From assembly GCA_937910835.1 (NCBI GenBank), contig CALEMG010000391.1, positions 1 through 5,907 of the forward strand: 5,907 nucleotides of DNA, read 5' to 3'. The position numbers were made by a program, and so were the translations under genes. How positions within the stretch are numbered: the first letter of the stretch is position 1; every line of letters starts with the position of its first letter. Shown piece after piece: positions 1 through 5,756 of this stretch. Origin of the DNA: an uncultured Alphaproteobacteria bacterium (lineage in GTDB: Bacteria; Pseudomonadota; Alphaproteobacteria; Sneathiellales; Sneathiellaceae). The notes beneath the pieces are model-generated. The model did no database searches. It saw only the letters and a program-made list of their open reading frames with translations, and had not been told where the DNA came from.

Positions 1-941
1 ACCCGAACGGGATCGGCATCGAGATTACCGCCAAAGCGTGGTCCCTCCGGAAAGAGGAACAGCTAGCGCCCTTTTTCCTGATCGGCGGGCGGGAGACTAT
101 CGCGGCGCAGCTTAAGACATTCGAGCCCAAAGTGCCGCTCGTCGACATTACAGCACCAGCGGAGGCACGCGCGATTTTCGAGAACGCCCTCCCCCTCCTG
201 CCGCTTGATCCCGCGCTCGACGACGCCGAGCAGACACTCGAGGCGATCCGCCTCGGCGTCGCACTCTGTGAAAAAGGCGAGGCAAGCGCGCTCGTCACCA
301 ATCCCATTCACAAGACGCGCCTCTATGAGGCCGGGTTCGACCATCCGGGCCATACAGAATATCTCGCCGATCTCACCGGGCGCTCCGGCAAATCGGTGAT
401 GATGCTGGCCTGCGATCAGCTGAAAGTCGTGCCTGCCACCGTTCATATCCCGATCCGTGAGGTACCGTGGAGATTGAGCGCCCCCCTCCTCACCCATGTG
501 ATCGAGACCACCCATGCGGATCTCAAAAGCCGTTTCGGCCTTGAAAATCCCCGCATCGTCGTTGCGGGGCTTAATCCCCATGCCGGCGAGGAGGGTAGCA
601 TCGGGATGGAGGAGGACACCATCATCCGCCCCGTCGTCAAAGAGCTTCGGGACCGCGGGATGGAGATCAGCGGCCACTTCGCCGCCGACAGCCTGTTTCA
701 CGATGCGGCGCGCGAAAAATACGATGCGGCGATCTGCATGTATCATGACCAGGCGCTGAGCCCGATCAAGACCCTCGATTTCGACGGTGGCGTCAATGTG
801 ACGCTTGGCCTGCCTCTTATCCGCACCTCCCCCGATCACGGCACGGCGGAGGATATAGCGGGGCGCGGCATCGCCAATCCGGCGAGTTTGATCGCGGCAA
901 TGCATATGGCGGCGGCGATGGCGCGTGCGGGTAATGGTTGA
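1..941 (+). CDS. pdxA: 4-hydroxythreonine-4-phosphate dehydrogenase, 5' end missing
   Basis: PdxA oxidises 4-phosphohydroxy-L-threonine with NAD in the DXP-dependent route to pyridoxal 5'-phosphate and acts in the cytoplasm. The reading frame is open to the left edge; from base 3 it reads PNGIGIEITAKAW, the family's N-terminal (D)P-x-GIG segment, so only about 15-20 residues seem to lie outside. About 312 residues are present, against 329 in the E. coli enzyme. Visible family motifs are NPIHK and HPGHTEYLADLTG, then three histidine motifs that I match to the divalent-metal ligands of the family: VHIPIRE (His codon at 444), GLNPHAGEEG (579) and MYHDQ (744). RTSPDHGTAEDIAGRG follows near the C-terminus. 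The GTG at 132 is internal and is not a credible start. The stop lies inside the beginning of rsmA. No disruption is seen. Family identity is secure. Confidence 0.96.
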   Translation, partial: PNGIGIEITAKAWSLRKEEQLAPFFLIGGRETIAAQLKTFEPKVPLVDITAPAEARAIFENALPLLPLDPALDDAEQTLEAIRLGVALCEKGEASALVTNPIHKTRLYEAGFDHPGHTEYLADLTGRSGKSVMMLACDQLKVVPATVHIPIREVPWRLSAPLLTHVIETTHADLKSRFGLENPRIVVAGLNPHAGEEGSIGMEEDTIIRPVVKELRDRGMEISGHFAADSLFHDAAREKYDAAICMYHDQALSPIKTLDFDGGVNVTLGLPLIRTSPDHGTAEDIAGRGIANPASLIAAMHMAAAMARAGNG

Positions 942-1767
942 CGGTGACGCCCTGCCCCCGCTTCGGGAGGTAATCGCGCGCTATGGCCTCAATGCAGAGA
1001 AATCGCTGGGGCAGAATTTCCTCCTCGACCTCAACCTTACGGGCCGCATTGCCCGATGCGCCGGCTCTCTTCAGGGCGAAACGGTGATCGAGATCGGCCC
1101 CGGCCCCGGCGGCCTGACCCGCGCGATTTTGGACGCGGGCGCGAAACGGCTTATCGCCATCGAGAAGGATACCCGCTGTCTCCCCGCCCTTGCCGATATC
1201 GCCGCGGCTTATCCGGATCGGCTGGAAGTGGTGAATGACGACGCGCTCGAAATCGATGAAACCGCGCTCTTTGACGGCAAGGCGAAGATCATCGCCAACC
1301 TCCCCTATAACGTGGCGACACCGCTCCTGATCAAATGGCTGGGGGAAAGGGAGCGGTTCTCATCCCTCACCCTGATGTTCCAGAAGGAGGTTGCCGACCG
1401 CATCACGGCGGTTCCGCGCACCAAGGCCTATGGCCGCCTCAGCATCCTCTGCCAATGGCTCTGCGAGACCCGGCGCGAATTCGACATCTCGCCGCGCGCC
1501 TTCACCCCGCCGCCGAAGGTGACCAGCACAGTGGTGACCCTGCGCCCGCGCGAGACGCCCCTCTATCCCGCCGATCAGGAGGTGCTGGAAAAAGTCGTTG
1601 CCGCCGCTTTCGGTCAGCGCCGCAAGATGCTGCGTGCGAGCCTCAAGCCCCTCGGCAAACCCGCCGAGGAAATGCTGGAAAAAGCCGGGATCGCCCCCAC
1701 CCGCCGGGCGGAGGAACTCACCACCCAGGAATTCTGTGCCCTCGCACGGGTCTATGCCGATCAGTAA
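934..1767 (+). CDS. rsmA: 16S rRNA (adenine1518-N6/adenine1519-N6) dimethyltransferase
   Basis: RsmA/KsgA uses S-adenosylmethionine to dimethylate the two adjacent adenines near the 3' end of 16S rRNA, a late step in small-subunit assembly. With the ATG at 934 it is 277 residues, normal for the family. Motifs in order: LGQNFLLD (about 26-33), the SAM-binding loop EIGPGPGG (53-60), the acidic IEKD (76-79), NDDAL (101-105), the catalytic NLPY (122-125), then SPRAFTPPPKV (186-196) and the C-terminal FGQRRKMLR (226-234). A GTG at 925 would add three residues. I prefer the ATG because family members open shortly before the LPPLRE segment; no strong ribosome-binding site marks either. The ATG lies 8 bp inside pdxA, so translation is probably coupled to it. 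The stop codon overlaps the end of convergent gmk. No oddities in the protein. Confidence 0.97.
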   Translation: MVDGDALPPLREVIARYGLNAEKSLGQNFLLDLNLTGRIARCAGSLQGETVIEIGPGPGGLTRAILDAGAKRLIAIEKDTRCLPALADIAAAYPDRLEVVNDDALEIDETALFDGKAKIIANLPYNVATPLLIKWLGERERFSSLTLMFQKEVADRITAVPRTKAYGRLSILCQWLCETRREFDISPRAFTPPPKVTSTVVTLRPRETPLYPADQEVLEKVVAAAFGQRRKMLRASLKPLGKPAEEMLEKAGIAPTRRAEELTTQEFCALARVYADQ

Positions 1768-2411
1768 CCCTCGCGGAGGCGGCTGACGAACTGGATCAGG
1801 CCGGTACGGCGGGTGCGTCGGACCCGCTCGGCGGTCAGGATCGCCTTCACCTCCTTGAGGCAGCGCTCCAGATCGTCATTGATGACCACATAGTCATATT
1901 CGCTCCAATGGCTGATTTCCTCCGCCGCCTTGGACATGCGCTGATCGATCACTTCGGCCGGGTCCTGCGCCCGGGTTTTCAGGCGTTTTTCAAGTGCCTC
2001 CGTCGAGGGCGGCAGGATGAAGATGCTCACCAGATCGGTGCGCGCCTTATGAGCGAGCTGCTGCGTACCCTGCCAATCGATATCGAAGAGGATATCCTGC
2101 CCCTCCGAGAGGGCCTTTTCCACGGGCGCGCGCGGCGTGCCATAATAATGGCTGAACACTTTTGCATGCTCCAAAAGCTCGTCGCGATTGATCATCAGGT
2201 TGAAATCGACGGGCTCGACGAAGTAATAATCCTTGCCATCCTGCTCCCCCGGGCGGCGCGGACGCGTGGTCGCCGAGACCGACATGACCAGATCGTTATC
2301 CTCTTTCAGCAATGCGCGGGAAATGGTGGCCTTCCCCGCCCCCGAGGGCGAGGAGAGCACCAGCAGCAGCCCCCGCCGTGTGAGCGCCTCCGTCTCGACT
2401 TCAGGCGACAT
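1761..2411 (-). CDS. gmk: guanylate kinase
   Basis: Guanylate kinase phosphorylates GMP to GDP with ATP in the cytoplasm. The protein is 216 residues, close to the usual 205-215. It shows the P-loop SPSGAGKA (21-28), the GMP-binding SATTRPRRPGE (46-56) and DYYFVE (61-66), YYGTPRAPVE (89-98), the ILFDIDWQG strand (107-115), FILPPS (131-136), the lid stretch RLKTRAQD (143-150) and YDYVVINDD (172-180). The residue after the P-loop lysine is Ala28 (codon GCC), where the family normally has Ser or Thr; the next residue is Thr29. All other landmarks are intact, so I expect a working enzyme. The ATG at 2411 has an AGGAG 8 bases upstream that overlaps the yicC stop codon, which implies coupling to yicC. 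It is the last gene of its block and runs into the end of rsmA. Confidence 0.96.
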   Translation of the reverse strand: MSPEVETEALTRRGLLLVLSSPSGAGKATISRALLKEDNDLVMSVSATTRPRRPGEQDGKDYYFVEPVDFNLMINRDELLEHAKVFSHYYGTPRAPVEKALSEGQDILFDIDWQGTQQLAHKARTDLVSIFILPPSTEALEKRLKTRAQDPAEVIDQRMSKAAEEISHWSEYDYVVINDDLERCLKEVKAILTAERVRRTRRTGLIQFVSRLREGY

Positions 2412-2419
2412 AGATAAAA

Positions 2420-2424
2420 CTCCT
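2420..2424 (-). promoter_or_regulatory. ribosome-binding site of gmk, overlapping the yicC stop
   Basis: AGGAG on the - strand, 8 bases before the gmk ATG. It shares bases with the TAG stop codon of yicC (2423-2425), so a ribosome finishing yicC stands on the gmk initiation site. This fixes the gmk start and suggests translational coupling. Confidence 0.8.
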
Positions 2425-3310
2425 ACTCAATATTCTGAACCTGTTCGCGCATCTTATCGACCAGCACCTTGAGGTCGAGCCCGATCTGCGTAAGCTCCTT
2501 GTCATGGGCCTTGGAGCAGAGGGTATTGGCCTCGCGGTTGAATTCCTGACAGATGAAGTCGAGCCGCCGCCCGACCCCGCCCGTCGCGCCGTCCAGCAAC
2601 TCGCGTGTCGCCGCGATATGCCCGGCGAGCCGGTCCAGTTCCTCGGAAATATCGGCTTTGGTCGTCAGCAATGCAAGTTCCAGCTCCAGCCGTCCCTCGT
2701 CCAGCTCAGCGGCCTCCAGGATAAGTTCCATCTGCGCCTTGATCTTCTCGCGGGTCCGCTTGGGCCAGTTTTTGGCGATGTCGGTTGCGCGGCCGACCAG
2801 CCTCTCAATCTCATCAAGCTGCGCGAGCAAGATCGGGTGAAGCTGGGCCCCTTCCTCTGCGCGTGCCACGCCCAGACTGTCCATTAACTCTTCCGCCGAA
2901 GCGAGCAACAGCGCCGTGAAGGTGTCGGTATCAACATCGGCGGTCGGATCCTCCTTCGGTTCGATCACACCGCGCAAAGCCAGCATGCCATCCATGCGCG
3001 GGCGGCGCGCCTGCCCATCCTCGACATAACGGTTCGCGAGGGTGAGAAGCTCATCGAGAAATTCATGATTAACCCGGTAGGCCACGCCCGAGGCGCGGCT
3101 CTCAAACTGCAGATGGAGGTTAATATTTCCCCGCTCGAACCGGGATTTAAAGCTTTTGCGCAGTTTATCTTCGAGATAGTCGAAGCCCGACGGCATGCGG
3201 CAACGCAACTCCAGCCCTCGACCGTTGACGCTTTTCACCTCCCAGAGCCAGCCGACCCCGTTCAGAGCACCGCTCGTCCGGGCAAATCCCGTCATACTGT
3301 TTATGGTCAA
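2423..3310 (-). CDS. yicC: YicC/YloC family endoribonuclease
   Basis: YicC-family proteins are cytoplasmic, stress-associated endoribonucleases with a role in RNA turnover; the family was long annotated as unknown. The N-terminal family signature is SMTGFAR, followed by WEVKSVNGRGLELRCRMP. The C-terminal half carries ADISEELDRLAGH, then DFICQEFNREANTL and the closing LKVLVDKMREQVQNIE, all strongly conserved in the family. The start is uncertain. A TTG at 3328 gives 301 residues. I prefer the TTG at 3310 (295 residues, MTINSMTGFAR) because a GAGG lies 5 bases upstream and the signature then sits close to the N-terminus, as usual. An ATG at 3295 is also possible. The gene is 11 bp from gmk and probably cotranscribed with it. 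A candidate promoter lies about 40 bases upstream. Family identity is certain; the start is not. Confidence 0.93.
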   Translation of the reverse strand: MTINSMTGFARTSGALNGVGWLWEVKSVNGRGLELRCRMPSGFDYLEDKLRKSFKSRFERGNINLHLQFESRASGVAYRVNHEFLDELLTLANRYVEDGQARRPRMDGMLALRGVIEPKEDPTADVDTDTFTALLLASAEELMDSLGVARAEEGAQLHPILLAQLDEIERLVGRATDIAKNWPKRTREKIKAQMELILEAAELDEGRLELELALLTTKADISEELDRLAGHIAATRELLDGATGGVGRRLDFICQEFNREANTLCSKAHDKELTQIGLDLKVLVDKMREQVQNIE

Positions 3311-3315
3311 ATCTG

Positions 3316-3319
3316 CCTC
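3316..3319 (-). promoter_or_regulatory. candidate ribosome-binding site deciding the yicC start
   Basis: GAGG on the - strand, 5 bases upstream of the TTG at 3310. No comparable site precedes the TTG at 3328 or the ATG at 3295, so this is the main sequence argument for starting yicC at 3310. It is a four-base match and therefore weak alone. Confidence 0.4.
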
Positions 3320-3330
3320 ATGCGCCAAGG

Positions 3331-3357
3331 GGATAGGAATTGCATTCCTGTATATCC
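3331..3357. repeat. imperfect inverted repeat at the presumed yicC transcription start
   Basis: AGGAAT (3335-3340) and ATTCCT (3344-3349) form a 6-bp stem around a 3-base loop. GGAT and ATCC outside them extend the symmetry if a few bases bulge out. It lies at or just downstream of the candidate -10, so it could be an operator half or a leader hairpin. There is no T-run after it on the - strand, so it is unlikely to be an intrinsic terminator for the upstream gene. Confidence 0.35.
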
Positions 3358-3377
3358 GCTTCCGCGGAAGGCGACAA
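3349..3377 (-). promoter_or_regulatory. candidate promoter of yicC-gmk with a palindrome in its spacer
   Basis: On the - strand, TTGTCG (3377-3372) matches four of six -35 consensus bases and TATACA (3354-3349) matches four of six -10 bases, separated by exactly 17 bases. The spacer contains the perfect 12-bp palindrome CTTCCGCGGAAG (3359-3370), placed where a repressor would block RNA polymerase. A start near 3342 would leave a leader of about 30 bases before the TTG at 3310. The upstream gene ends at 3388, so the promoter sits wholly in the gap. This is a prediction from sequence only. Confidence 0.4.
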
Positions 3378-3387
3378 GCGCAGGGCG

Positions 3388-4671
3388 TTATTTTTTAGGA
3401 GACTTGGCGGGTTTGGCGGGCTTTGGCACTGGTTCCAGCCAGCCGGTCACGGCATTGACCAACCGCTGCAGCCCGGCAAACAGGATTGCCGAGAACATTC
3501 CGCCGGCAAAGGCGATGGCATCGAGGGCGAAGTCCGCCGTCGCATCACTCATCGGCAGCCAGATCTCGACGATCATGAAGACCACCCCGCCGGTCAGCCC
3601 GCCGAGCGCGCCGCGCAACCCCGGCGACCTTTGCAGTCCGCCATCGAAGCGGCGGCGATAGACCGCGCGCGCGATATTAAGGGTGAGCAGGGTAAGCGCG
3701 CCCACCGTACCCCAGAGAAAGGCCGCGGCAAGCCCGATCGACCAGGTAAGATCGGCAGCGAAATCATCGGTAAACATCTCCCCCACCAGATGCCGCGTAA
3801 GCAGTAGCAGCGGAAAGAGGATGATGATCAGGATTGAAATGGCGAAGGGGATCGTCCAGAGGAGCGGCGCGCCCGCCTCGCTGTCCTGCAAGGTCGTGCC
3901 GTTCACCCCGGATGCCGCGAAAGTACCCGCCGAGATTTTCCGGTACGCCGCCTGCAGGGTATGATAGCAGGCCTTCTTTTCCGCCGGGGTTTTCGCCGCG
4001 TCGCTCACCGTGATCGCGGTAACGAGCGCGCCCAGTTCCGCCGCGGGCAGGTTCGACGGATGATCGAGCAGATAGTCCGACAAAGCCCGCGCCTTTTCCA
4101 ACAATTCCTCCAGATCGTCATGCGCGCCCTCATCCGCTTCCTCGGGGGGATCGGTAGGGGAGTTTTCCTGCTGCCCGGTTTTGGCATCATCTGCCTTGGA
4201 GGTTTCCTTCTCCGCCGCAGCCGGTTCCGCCGTTTCGGGCACGGCATCCTGTGTGGCTTCTGCGGTCTCGGGCTCTGGCACCGACTTCTCTGGTGGCGGT
4301 GCAGCGGGAGTTGTCAGCACAGGTTCCTTGCGGGGCGATTCCTCTGCCGTCACTTCGTCTTTTTCGCGCGCGGGAGCGGGAGCCACAGCTGCCGCCGCTG
4401 CGGTTTGCGGCTCGGGTTCCGGTGTTGGCGTCGGCGCGGGTTTCTCCTCCGGTGGGATCTCCGCGGCGACAGGTTTCGAAGAGGGCGCGGGAACAGGCGC
4501 AGCGGTGGTGGCCGTTACTGACGCCGGGGACGCAGTCTTGATGTTCTTGTTCACCAGGTCGAGGGAAGAAGCGTCCAGCGTCTCGATCTCTTTTCGCAAA
4601 TTCAACAGGGCCTCGCGCAGGTCCTGACGCTGCCTGAGCAGCGTCTGAATGGTATCCGTACTCACCGCCAT
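3388..4671 (-). CDS. unrecognised membrane protein with Pro/Ala/Glu-rich linker
   Basis: I do not recognise this 427-residue protein. Residues about 4-40 form a charged, probably helical or coiled-coil segment with no signal peptide. Residues about 47-184 are low-complexity, rich in Pro, Ala, Glu and Thr, with a PTPTPEPEP run. Residues about 185-260 look folded and mostly helical, with a single cysteine (in KKACYH). Then come about four hydrophobic segments, near 269-293, 309-333, 352-374 and 381-406, and a tail with PAKPAK repeats and lysines. The basic loop after the second segment (VYRRRF) and the basic tail suggest that both termini are cytoplasmic. The ATG at 4671 is chosen; a TTG at 4680 would add three residues, and the AAGGAG upstream is 12 bases from the ATG but only 3 from the TTG. 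It sits between mltG and yicC, so an envelope role is conceivable, but this is location only. Composition resembles its neighbours. Confidence 0.8.
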   Translation of the reverse strand: MAVSTDTIQTLLRQRQDLREALLNLRKEIETLDASSLDLVNKNIKTASPASVTATTAAPVPAPSSKPVAAEIPPEEKPAPTPTPEPEPQTAAAAAVAPAPAREKDEVTAEESPRKEPVLTTPAAPPPEKSVPEPETAEATQDAVPETAEPAAAEKETSKADDAKTGQQENSPTDPPEEADEGAHDDLEELLEKARALSDYLLDHPSNLPAAELGALVTAITVSDAAKTPAEKKACYHTLQAAYRKISAGTFAASGVNGTTLQDSEAGAPLLWTIPFAISILIIILFPLLLLTRHLVGEMFTDDFAADLTWSIGLAAAFLWGTVGALTLLTLNIARAVYRRRFDGGLQRSPGLRGALGGLTGGVVFMIVEIWLPMSDATADFALDAIAFAGGMFSAILFAGLQRLVNAVTGWLEPVPKPAKPAKSPKK

Positions 4672-4683
4672 GGGCCCCAACCG

Positions 4684-4689
4684 CTCCTT
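4684..4689 (-). promoter_or_regulatory. ribosome-binding site of the unrecognised membrane protein gene
   Basis: AAGGAG on the - strand is the best Shine-Dalgarno match in the gap. It is 12 bases from the ATG at 4671 and 3 bases from the TTG at 4680. Neither spacing is ideal, so the start stays ambiguous by three codons. Confidence 0.55.
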
Positions 4690-4718
4690 ACGTCCGTTAT
4701 CTTCGGCAATGACGTCCG
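4690..4718. repeat. paired ACGTCCG direct repeat upstream of the membrane protein gene
   Basis: ACGTCCG occurs at 4690-4696 and again at 4712-4718 (+ strand), 22 bp apart, about two helical turns. The pair overlaps the possible -10 region and leader of the membrane protein gene. Spacing by whole turns is typical of sites for dimeric regulators, but a 7-bp repeat can arise by chance. Confidence 0.25.
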
Positions 4719-4738
4719 GCGGCGGTTTTTTGTGTCAA
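4709..4738 (-). promoter_or_regulatory. possible promoter of the unrecognised membrane protein gene
   Basis: A perfect -35 hexamer, TTGACA (4738-4733 on the - strand), lies in the gap after mltG. At the proper distance there is only a poor -10 (CGTCAT after 18 bases, three of six matches). The gap of nearly 90 bp would allow an independent promoter, but the weak -10 keeps this tentative. No convincing terminator for mltG is seen in the same gap, so read-through from mltG is also possible. Confidence 0.25.
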
Positions 4739-4759
4739 ATCGGGTGAGGGTCGCTGATT

Positions 4760-5737
4760 TTAAGTCTTCTTATTGAGTTTGCGCCTTTTGCGGACATTCT
4801 CGTTATGCCCGTCCAGCGTGGCGGAAAAGGCATGCCCGCCCGTTCCATCCGCCACGAAATAGAGGAACTTCGTTTCCTCCGGCTGCAATACGGCGCTCAG
4901 GCTTTCAAGGCCCGGATTGGCGATCGGCCCCTTGGGCAGGCCCATCATCTGATAAGTGTTATAGTCGGTCGGCGTGGCGAGGTCCTTCTTGCTGAGTGGA
5001 CGGCCAAGATCGCGCGTGCCAAGCGTGACGCCATAGACCACCGTCGGGTCCGATTGCAGCATCATGCCCTTGCGCAAGCGATTGAGGAACACCCCGGCGA
5101 CGCGCGGGCGCTCTTCGGGAACCGCCGTTTCCTTCTCCACGATGGAAGCAAGGATGACCAATTCCTCCGGGGATTTGATTTCCTTCGGGAGCGGCGTTGT
5201 CGCGATGACCGAGGCAATCGCGCCCTGCATCGCCGCCGCCATGCGCCCGACCAGTTCATCACGGCTATCCCCCAAGCGATACTGGTAGGTCTCAGGCAGG
5301 AACGCCCCTTCGGGCATATCACGCATGATCTCCCCCTCCAGCCCCGGTGCGGCCTCGACCAGCGCTTTTATCTCCCGGCTTTGCAGCCCTTCGGGGATGG
5401 TCAGGCGCCGCTCGATCACCTTGCCCGAGACAAAGAGCGCCATCAGATCCATGCCGGAAATCGCGGCCGGAACAAGATATTCCCCGGCCTGAAGCCGCGC
5501 CGAATTTTCCTCAATCCTTACACCAAGAATGAAGGACAGATCATTGTTTATAATATGATTTTTCTCCAAATCCCGTGCCAGCGTACGGAGGCCTGTTCCT
5601 TTATTCAGGAGATAGACCGTCTCCGTCTCCAGCGGCACCGGCGACTTGAACAAATGCCAGCCATAGCCCAGTGCCCCGCCAAGCGCGAGGCCCGCCGTGA
5701 TGATCAGCGCAATCAGGGTATAGAGAACCGGTTTCAT
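4760..5737 (-). CDS. mltG: endolytic peptidoglycan transglycosylase MltG (YceG family)
   Basis: MltG is an inner-membrane enzyme that cleaves nascent glycan strands inside the chain and is thought to set their length by ending polymerisation. The protein is 325 residues. One N-terminal membrane anchor spans about 5-28, with the rest in the periplasm. Residues about 38-90 match the LysM-like part (GTGLRTLARDLE, LQAGEYLVP). The catalytic domain shows LTIPEG (112-117), EGAFLPETY (143-151), ILASIVEKET (195-204) with Glu201 as the expected catalytic residue, RVAGVFLNRL (212-221), LQSDPTVVYG (227-236), YNTY...GLPKGPIANPG (259-275) and FVADGTGGHAFSATLDGHN (294-312). The C-terminus is very basic (RKRRKLNKK). 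The ATG at 5737 is 19 bp after the fabF stop, so the two genes are probably cotranscribed. The ribosome-binding site is weak. No defect is seen. Confidence 0.96.
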   Translation of the reverse strand: MKPVLYTLIALIITAGLALGGALGYGWHLFKSPVPLETETVYLLNKGTGLRTLARDLEKNHIINNDLSFILGVRIEENSARLQAGEYLVPAAISGMDLMALFVSGKVIERRLTIPEGLQSREIKALVEAAPGLEGEIMRDMPEGAFLPETYQYRLGDSRDELVGRMAAAMQGAIASVIATTPLPKEIKSPEELVILASIVEKETAVPEERPRVAGVFLNRLRKGMMLQSDPTVVYGVTLGTRDLGRPLSKKDLATPTDYNTYQMMGLPKGPIANPGLESLSAVLQPEETKFLYFVADGTGGHAFSATLDGHNENVRKRRKLNKKT

Positions 5738-5756
5738 CGCGTCCGCCCCGTCCGGG

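Noticed and set aside
63..905. A 280-codon - strand open frame opposite pdxA
   Set aside because: It is the mirror of well-conserved pdxA codons and has no motif or ribosome-binding site of its own.
1335..2417. A 360-codon + strand open frame spanning the end of rsmA and all of gmk
   Set aside because: It lies out of frame over rsmA and antisense to gmk, both with full family motifs. Its translation is Arg/Pro/His-rich and resembles no family, as expected for an antisense frame in GC-rich DNA.
3388..3402. T-run that could be read as a terminator
   Set aside because: On the - strand these bases are the final lysine codons and stop of the membrane protein.
3961..4521. A 186-codon + strand frame rich in Arg, Gly, Cys and Phe
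   Set aside because: It is antisense to the Pro/Ala/Glu-rich linker of the membrane protein; the biased composition follows from that repeat-like region.
4717..4731. GC-rich bases followed by a run of T on the + strand, like an intrinsic terminator
   Set aside because: No stable stem can be drawn before the T-run, and no + strand gene ends nearby. On the - strand, where mltG would need it, the run is A and precedes the GC-rich bases.
5541..5560. TATAAT inside an AT-rich patch of mltG
   Set aside because: It falls in Asn/Ile/His codons of the mltG LysM-like region and has no -35 element at a suitable distance on either strand.
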